A stretch of DNA of 64,000 nucleotides from Heterobilharzia americana (lineage: Eukaryota; Platyhelminthes; Trematoda; Strigeidida; Schistosomatidae), in NCBI GenBank assembly GCA_944470555.2, contig OX104127.1, forward strand, positions 160,679,276-160,743,275. Reading direction: 5' to 3'. Below, one piece after another: positions 58,965-64,000 of the stretch; positions within the stretch are counted from its first letter, which is position 1, and each line of letters starts with the position of its first letter. The notes beneath the pieces were generated by a model. The model was not told the origin of the DNA and searched no databases. It saw only the letters and a program-made list of their open reading frames with translations. The position numbers and the translations under genes were made by a program.

Positions 58965-59330
58965 CTGGTCTCAGAAATGCGCATCCTGGATTCCACTGCT
59001 AGCCACTATCCATCTTTACCATAACTAGAACATAGGTAATATAGAGACATCCGCACAGGATCCTATAAGCCAATAGAGACCGATCAATTCGATCCAGTCA
59101 ACGATGGCATGATATAAAAACAATTATACTAAAATTATACCCGTTGCACAAGAAGTGGATATCGTGTTCGGTGTTGTTGAAAAAAGCCCTGACGTTTATA
59201 GCGGTCGGTCTCATGTTCGAGTCACGATGGGAACAACACAGTTACATCTAGCTGACGAGTCCCAAACAGGACGAAATGAGCATTCTGGATCCGACTGTTA
59301 GCCACTACCCATCTTCAGTATTCATTCTTC
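58965..59330 (+). mobile_element. Sm-alpha-type hammerhead SINE, partial head-to-tail dimer
   Basis: A 5'-truncated unit starts at a ribozyme remnant (GAAATGCGCATC and GGATTCCACTGCTAGCC, 58974-59003) and runs through the family 3' body to about 59125. It is followed directly by a second unit beginning CCCGTTGCACAAGAAGTGG (59141), with a clear B box (GTTCGAGTC, 59215-59223) and a hammerhead. Sm-alpha is a documented schistosome retroposon of this kind. The two cleavage positions (after 58985 and after 59284) are about 299 nt apart, but only the second ribozyme keeps its core. Confidence 0.75.
59243..59296 (+). ncRNA. Hammerhead ribozyme (Sm-alpha type), intact core
   Basis: CTGACGA at 59252-59258, stem II GTCC/GGAC with a 6-nt loop CAAACA, GAAA at 59273-59276, short stem III ATG/CAT, predicted cleavage after U at 59284. 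Stem I is TCTAG/CTGGA plus one pair, including a G-U. The cleavage triplet AUU differs from the usual GUC/AUC and would be expected to be slower. Confidence 0.7.
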
Positions 59331-59351
59331 TAACACATCAGATTTATGTAT

Positions 59352-60470
59352 TCTCCTTATTCTCCTCATTCAACAACTATATGAAGATGCCACATGCCAA
59401 GTAATTAACAATGGGAAGCTCAGTGACGTTATTGAAGTAAAGTGAAGACGGGAGTAAAACAAGGCTTTCAACTATCACCCATGATCCTCTTGATTGTGGT
59501 CGACTGGATCATGCAGCTAACTGTGAGCAGCGAGAAGTGCGGGGGGTTACGCTGTTTAACCGATGAAAAGAACTTAGGAGATTTGAATTTCACCAATGAC
59601 CTATGTCTAGTGTCACACAAACTTGAAGATCTACAGGCAAAAACTAACAAGTTGACAGAAGAGGCGAGGCAGGGCAGCGAAGACAGCACTTCCATCCGGT
59701 GAACGTAGGGAATACAGAGGTGATGAAGATACCCAACCAACACCACCAACAACAATAACAAGCTCCAGTCACCATCAACGGGAGAAACTTAGAGAAAGTA
59801 ATCTCTTTCACTTACACCTACGTGAGCAGCATCATTTCACCTACAGGCGGCGCAGTCACAGACGAGAACGTCAAAGCAGTGAGGATCGGAAAGACAGCAA
59901 GACAGGCTTTCATTAGCCTGAAATCAGTGTGGAGATGTTCTGCACTCAACTCAGCAAAAAGCATAAACAACATCCTGATTTTCAACAGTGATTCAGTCAA
60001 GTCAGTGCTCCGGTATGGTTGGGAGACTTGGCGCGTCACGAAAGGGATTTCCAACAAACTACAGATGTTTATCAACAACTGCCTACGCTGGCTCGTTACT
60101 GAAGCTCAGATGGACAGAATACTGAGAATAAGCAATAAAGAACTCACTGTGGCTGTTTGACAACGAACTAACGAGGCGAGAACCTATCGCTGAACAACTA
60201 TGCAGAATGAATTGGAGATGGATTGGGTATACACTGAGAAGGTCGACTGGGGACATCACCCTCCAGGCCAGGTCAGTTGCTCGAGTCGAACCCAGATGGG
60301 AAGCGACGAGTTGGGCATCCACGGTGAGGGTGACATGGAGGAGATGGTGTGTGAGGAAGAAATGAGAGCTTGTGAGCAGTCATGGAGCGAGGTTCAAAAG
60401 ACTGTAGAGAAGAGAGTGTAATGTAGACGTGCTACTCAATCCGTATGTTCCACCAGGAACCCAAGGGACA

Positions 60471-60503
<33 letters not shown>
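59352..60503 (+). mobile_element. RTE-clade (SR2-like) copy
   Basis: Plus strand from IQQLYEDATCQV (about 59375) through GVKQGFQLSPMILLIVVDWI (59447-59510), catalytic-box region DLNFTNDLCLVSH (59580-59620), ARQAFISLKSVWR (59900) and a long C-terminal frame (59822-60160), ending in an (AAT)n tail at 60470-60503. It has fewer stops than most copies. It lies just downstream of the Sm-alpha-type repeat. No target-site duplication was found. Confidence 0.88.
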
Positions 60504-60506
<3 letters not shown>

Positions 60507-60999
60507 CATATACTGACTACAATCTATAGTCAAAGTTCTCAGAATTGTTATCATATAAACTATACTGTCTCATTGTAAACTAATTATACGATAGATGTTT
60601 TTGGAATGTGATATACTTTTAAGTAAGTACCGCACTGCACATACATATAATATAGCGTATATAATAAAGCGCTGAGTGGAAAATAAAGGCAGAAGACAAA
60701 CGTTATCATACACGATGAGTTTTGATGCCAGAATGAGTCATAAAATTATGCCAAATAGCACATGATAAAGTGAATTCACTAACTATTCAAGTTGTTTAGT
60801 AGTAGTATATTTCATTACTTAATGACACTTTTGTGTCAAAGATAAAAGTTTTACATCATGGTTAGATGGTTTCCAACGGTAACTCTGTTGAAGCCACAGT
60901 TGAAAGGTGGAGAAACTACTCCCCCCCTATGAAAAAAAATGTCAAAGTAGACAATGAAATTTGTAAGTAATACCCAGTTTGATGTCTAGTTTTATATAT
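60504..60999. other. No gene recognised
   Basis: Unassigned AT-rich sequence. Confidence 0.45.
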
Positions 61000-61560
61000 T
61001 GATACTGGGTGATGATTGAAGGTGAGATGAAAATTTGGACCACGGCAGGATTCGAACCGGTGACCACTAGGTTTCCAGCTTGATGCTGTACCAAATCAGC
61101 TAGAAGGCTAGAAGACTCTTGATAAGATTTTTATTTCTCTTCAATCACCAAAGACTTCGTCTGACTTCCGTGTGAATTTATGTCATGTTACAACTACTTG
61201 ATAGTATTCACACTGGCTGCCTAGTCAGAACTTCTCATCTTAATCCAAATAGAGCTGAATTAGAGAGGAAGAGCACCATACTTATCATCATTTTAACTGT
61301 CAGTAGTATTGATACTAGGTGATGATTGAAGGTGAAATAAAAATTTGAGCCGCAGCTGGATTCGAACCAGCAACCATCGGGTTTCCAGCCTGATGATCCA
61401 CCAACTGAGTGAGCTACGACATCCAACATCCAATCAGATTTTTAGTTCACCTCAATCCCCCAGGGTCTTGCTTGGAAATCAGGTGGTCGCTGGTTGAAAT
61501 CCAGTTATGGTCCCTATAATCATCATCCAGTATGAATACTGGAAGTCTGCCAAACCATTG
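61000..61560. mobile_element. tRNA-C composite repeats, two minus and one plus tRNA-like modules
   Basis: Minus modules lie at about 61010-61110 and 61305-61425, each with a perfect-looking B box on the minus strand (GGTTCGAATCC at 61048-61058 and about 61358-61368) and an A box (TAGCTGATTTGGTA; AGCTCACTCAGTTGGTGG). A plus module follows at 61470-61545 (GGTCGCTGGTTGAAATCC). A 190-bp middle segment (61111-61300) recurs at about 62470-62635. The second minus module and the plus module form an imperfect inverted repeat. Confidence 0.65.
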
Positions 61561-61860
61561 ACTACTATCTCTCATAGTCAAAATGATATTCCATATATGT
61601 CGGTCCAAGCAATTCAGCTAATCAGATTCAGGTGATGTGAACAATTCGGCTATGTGAGGCGAATTTTTCTGGATAATGAACTTGGCCCTAAATGAGTAGA
61701 ACGGCCATCTGATGTTTAGGTAACTCTGATTTGGTGAAATATACAGATCAACCTGACCGGTTTCTAACTATTACAGTCACTCAGTTGTATATTTCCTAAA
61801 GTCGCTAACGTTGTAAAGGACAGAATAAAGAATTAACCTTAGTAAAACAATAATAGAAGG
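61561..61860. other. No gene recognised
   Basis: Unassigned sequence between tRNA-C repeats and a decayed hammerhead repeat. Confidence 0.4.
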
Positions 61861-61864
61861 TTTA

Positions 61865-62050
61865 TTTAAGCCCTTGTGTGTTGTTTGCTGATGGTTATTG
61901 ATGGAATTCAGGATATGCGTTTTGTCGTATTTGGGACACGTCAAGTAGATGCGCTTGTGTCTCAGTAATTGATGGTTTTCCCATTGATACTTGAAGCCTG
62001 GATGGATTGTTGCGAACACCAGAATGTTTTGAACTAGACTAGGGAGTCAA
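61865..62050 (-). mobile_element. Decayed Sm-alpha-like hammerhead repeat
   Basis: The minus strand around 61899-61950 reads TTGACGTGTCCCAAATACGA, then CAAAACGCATATCCTGAATT. That aligns position by position with the Sm-alpha hammerhead (CTGATGA, GTCC CAAATA GGAC, GAAA, GC, AUCCUGG) but has substitutions in the core and in GAAA. It is catalytically dead. No clear tRNA-like head was found. Confidence 0.5.
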
Positions 62051-62329
62051 TTCAGCGGCTACGAAGCAAATTACATGATAACAAATCTTCCGGAAATGTC
62101 GAGGAATCCATGTAGAAGCCCATTTGCAAACTTAGGTGAATCAGTTGGGTACTGAAACCAGATTTCTACTCTCTCATCATCACTGATCCTGACGAAAATA
62201 TGACGATAATGATGATGGAATCTATCAACAGAACAATTCCTTATTGAAAATTGAGTGTTTGTAGGGACCACTTTTCAATTTCGTCTACGATTTTCTGTGT
62301 AATAACTATTCTCTTATCATCTGATTGCC

Positions 62330-62795
62330 TAAGATAGCCGTCGTTTTGCAGACTAGTATTCACACTGGCTGATGACTGAAGGTGAAATGTAAATTTGGAC
62401 CGTGGCTGGATTCAAACCAGCTACCATGGGGTTTCCATCCCGATCCTCTACCAAATGAGCTACGAATTTTGACCACTGACTAGTGTTTTATTTCACTTTA
62501 ATCTCCAAGGTGGGTTTCGCTCGACTACCGTGTGAATTCGTGACGCGTTACTACCACTTGATCGTATTCACACTGGCTACCCAGTTACGACTTCTCATTC
62601 CAATCGAAATCTAAGTGTATTAAAGAACGGGAGAGGGGCATCACACTACACTATGACTATCTGAGATAGCAGTAGTTGTTTGGCAGACCAGTATTTATAC
62701 TGGTAGATCATCGGGCCCAAAATCCAATGGTCGCTAGCTCGAATCCAGCCTCTGTCCAAGTTTTCATTTCACTTTCAATCATCACCAAGTATAAT
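62330..62795. mobile_element. tRNA-C composite repeat with 200-bp middle segment
   Basis: The left minus module (about 62345-62465) has B box GGTTTGAATCC and A box TAGCTCATTTGGTAGAGG on the minus strand. The middle segment (62470-62640) shares CGTGTGAATT, ACTACTTGAT-type and TATTCACACTGGCT motifs with 61111-61220. The right plus module (about 62695-62760) has B box AGCTCGAATCC (62736-62746). The ends carry matching motifs around GATAGC and GCAGACTAGTATT or GCAGACCAGTATT in opposite sense. Confidence 0.65.
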
Positions 62796-63780
62796 GTCTA
62801 TTCGTTTTGATTTCTAGAAGTTATCCCATTAGATGAACTCATGTTTTGGTAAGAAAAACGTCTCAGATCTTCCAAGTACACTGAAGTATTTCAATTCTTT
62901 CGATGGATAACAAGTAAGGCTTAGGCAATTCAAAAGTCTAAGATTTTGATGTTCACACACCTCTTGTGCTTAATACAAACTTTCGCTTGTAGGAGTATAT
63001 CCAAAAAGCTTCCATGACTGAGAGAGAGAGAGAGAGAAAGAAATCGATCCACACAAGTCCATACCCATGGAAACATTAGAGACTTAAACTTCTCTTCATC
63101 AAGGTCTTATTCGTAGAGGAAAATCTTCCTTGTTAATCTTCAATTCCTTCATCAACGTTTCATGCTTATATCTTCTGTGACAATTATCGATCAGTTCAAT
63201 CTGATTCTATTTTAAAACAACAGATAAACTTTAAAGTTGTATGTGTCTAAATTAAATGATAGAAAAAGGATTGACAATGGGAATTGAGAATGTGGATTTC
63301 GGTTTATTTAAGATTCATCAATTAGATGTACTTGAATTCGAAGACGTTGCTTCAAACACCGGAGTGTTATCCATTAATCTATTGAATCCCAATGTGTATA
63401 GTTTTAATATGATCACTTGTGATTAAACCAATAATGTGAAATAACAAGCAGTTTAAGCTGACTGTCGATAAATTTAATCACTCAATGTTTGTATATATAC
63501 ATGGATATTCATTCTTGAAAGATACTATAACCGAATAAGTCACCAATTGGTAATCTACAAAAACAAATCAAATGTTATTTATTTATTCAGTCATTTATTT
63601 ATTTATTTATTTATTCATTTCGTTTTATCGATCAATGAAGGTCAGATCTGTCTAATACACACAAGTATACAATTATCATTTATTCTAATGTCATTCAGAT
63701 TAAGAAAATTAATAATAATCACCATCTTTTATACATTTGTCTAAGTCTTTATGTTTTTAAGTTGGAGTTTGTCATTGAAT
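62796..63780. other. No gene recognised
   Basis: AT-rich sequence with an AG tract (63019-63037) and an ATTT tract (63594-63617). No supported gene. Confidence 0.45.
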
Positions 63781-63784
63781 GACA

Positions 63785-63965
63785 TTACTTAGAAGGACAT
63801 TGGTAAACTTGAAGCACTGAAAAACTGATTTGTTCTAGTATGGGACGGGGTCATGGGTGCGCACGCACTGCTGAAGAGTCCCATACTAGGATGAAACAGG
63901 TATCCAGTGCTCCAAGGTTAGCAATATTCCTTCAAAACATGTCAGTCCATGATGAATACCAAAAA
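63785..63965 (+). mobile_element. HH-B SINE-like repeat, 5'-truncated
   Basis: Only the ribozyme end and the 3' body remain (ACATGTCAGTCCATGATGAA, 63937-63956). A second ribozyme-3'-end relic (GAAGCACTGAAAAACTGATT, CTAGTATGGGACGGGG) lies directly upstream on the opposite sense, again giving a minus-then-plus arrangement. Confidence 0.65.
63864..63911 (+). ncRNA. Hammerhead ribozyme (HH-B type), near-intact
   Basis: CTGAAGA at 63871-63877, stem II GTCC/GGAT (one G-U pair), GAAA at 63893-63896, predicted cleavage after C at 63904, stem I GCACTG/CAGTGC. Stem III (ACAG against GTAT) has lost a pair relative to the palindromic ACAGCTGT of other copies. Confidence 0.65.
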
Positions 63966-63971
63966 CTTCTA

Positions 63972-64000
63972 GTATTATTATTATTTGTCGCTTGAGTTCC
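63972..64000 (-). mobile_element. Start of another RTE copy (3' tail) at the window edge
   Basis: The (ATT)n tract followed by TTTGTCGCTTGAGTTCC is the reverse complement of the family 3' end (GGAACCCAAGGGACAAATAAT). The body of the element lies beyond the window. Confidence 0.7.

Overview
This window is eukaryotic, AT-rich and almost entirely non-coding or repeat-derived. It looks like genomic DNA of a blood fluke (Schistosoma; species not decidable here). Four things point there: SINE-like repeats carrying a hammerhead ribozyme of the S. mansoni Sm-alpha type (about 58.97-59.32 kb, with decayed relatives at 0.83-1.35 and 61.9 kb); many broken copies of an RTE-clade (SR2-like) non-LTR retrotransposon; CR1-clade (SR1-like) and Penelope-like fragments; and a host gene with 32-bp and 35-bp introns. 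No bacterial-style gene, operon or CRISPR array is present.

Only two host genes can be supported. A TLC-domain protein of the TLCD1/TLCD2 family lies on the minus strand at 23.52-26.85 kb. Four exons join in frame into about 296 codons. A single 126-bp exon on the minus strand at 42.42-42.54 kb encodes the start of what looks like an F5/8C (discoidin) domain; the rest of that gene is not visible.

Layout. 0.8-1.35 kb: decayed Sm-alpha-like repeats. 1.4-3.6 kb: Penelope-related fragments. 4.2-5.95 kb: an RTE copy with target-site duplication (TSD). 6-12.5 kb: mostly unique DNA and one SINE-like repeat. 12.5-22.8 kb: a dense, nested pile of Penelope, RTE, CR1 and hammerhead SINE-like copies. 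23.5-26.9 kb: the TLC gene. 27.2-31.6 kb: two CR1-like fragments, one with a PHD-like finger in ORF1. 31.6-38.4 kb: about 2.3 near-identical tandem copies of a ~3.03-kb microsatellite-rich unit. 38.4-42.4 kb: simple-repeat-rich DNA and a Penelope GIY-YIG remnant. 42.4-47.5 kb: discoidin exon, RTE copy, Penelope pieces and a hammerhead SINE-like pair. 48-49.3 kb: a diverged relative of part of the 3-kb unit. 51.4-64 kb: four RTE copies, one Penelope copy, arrays of the hammerhead SINE-like family, and composite elements with oppositely oriented tRNA-like modules.

The most interesting material is small self-cleaving-RNA retroelements. A second hammerhead family (called HH-B here), different from the Sm-alpha type, occurs about ten times. 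In two places it sits in head-to-tail arrays, so a transcript would be cut by two ribozymes into a monomer of about 379-398 nt, the arrangement expected of retrozyme-like or circular-RNA-producing elements. A third family (tRNA-C) consists of paired tRNA-like modules facing outward. All family assignments are by eye; no database search was run.
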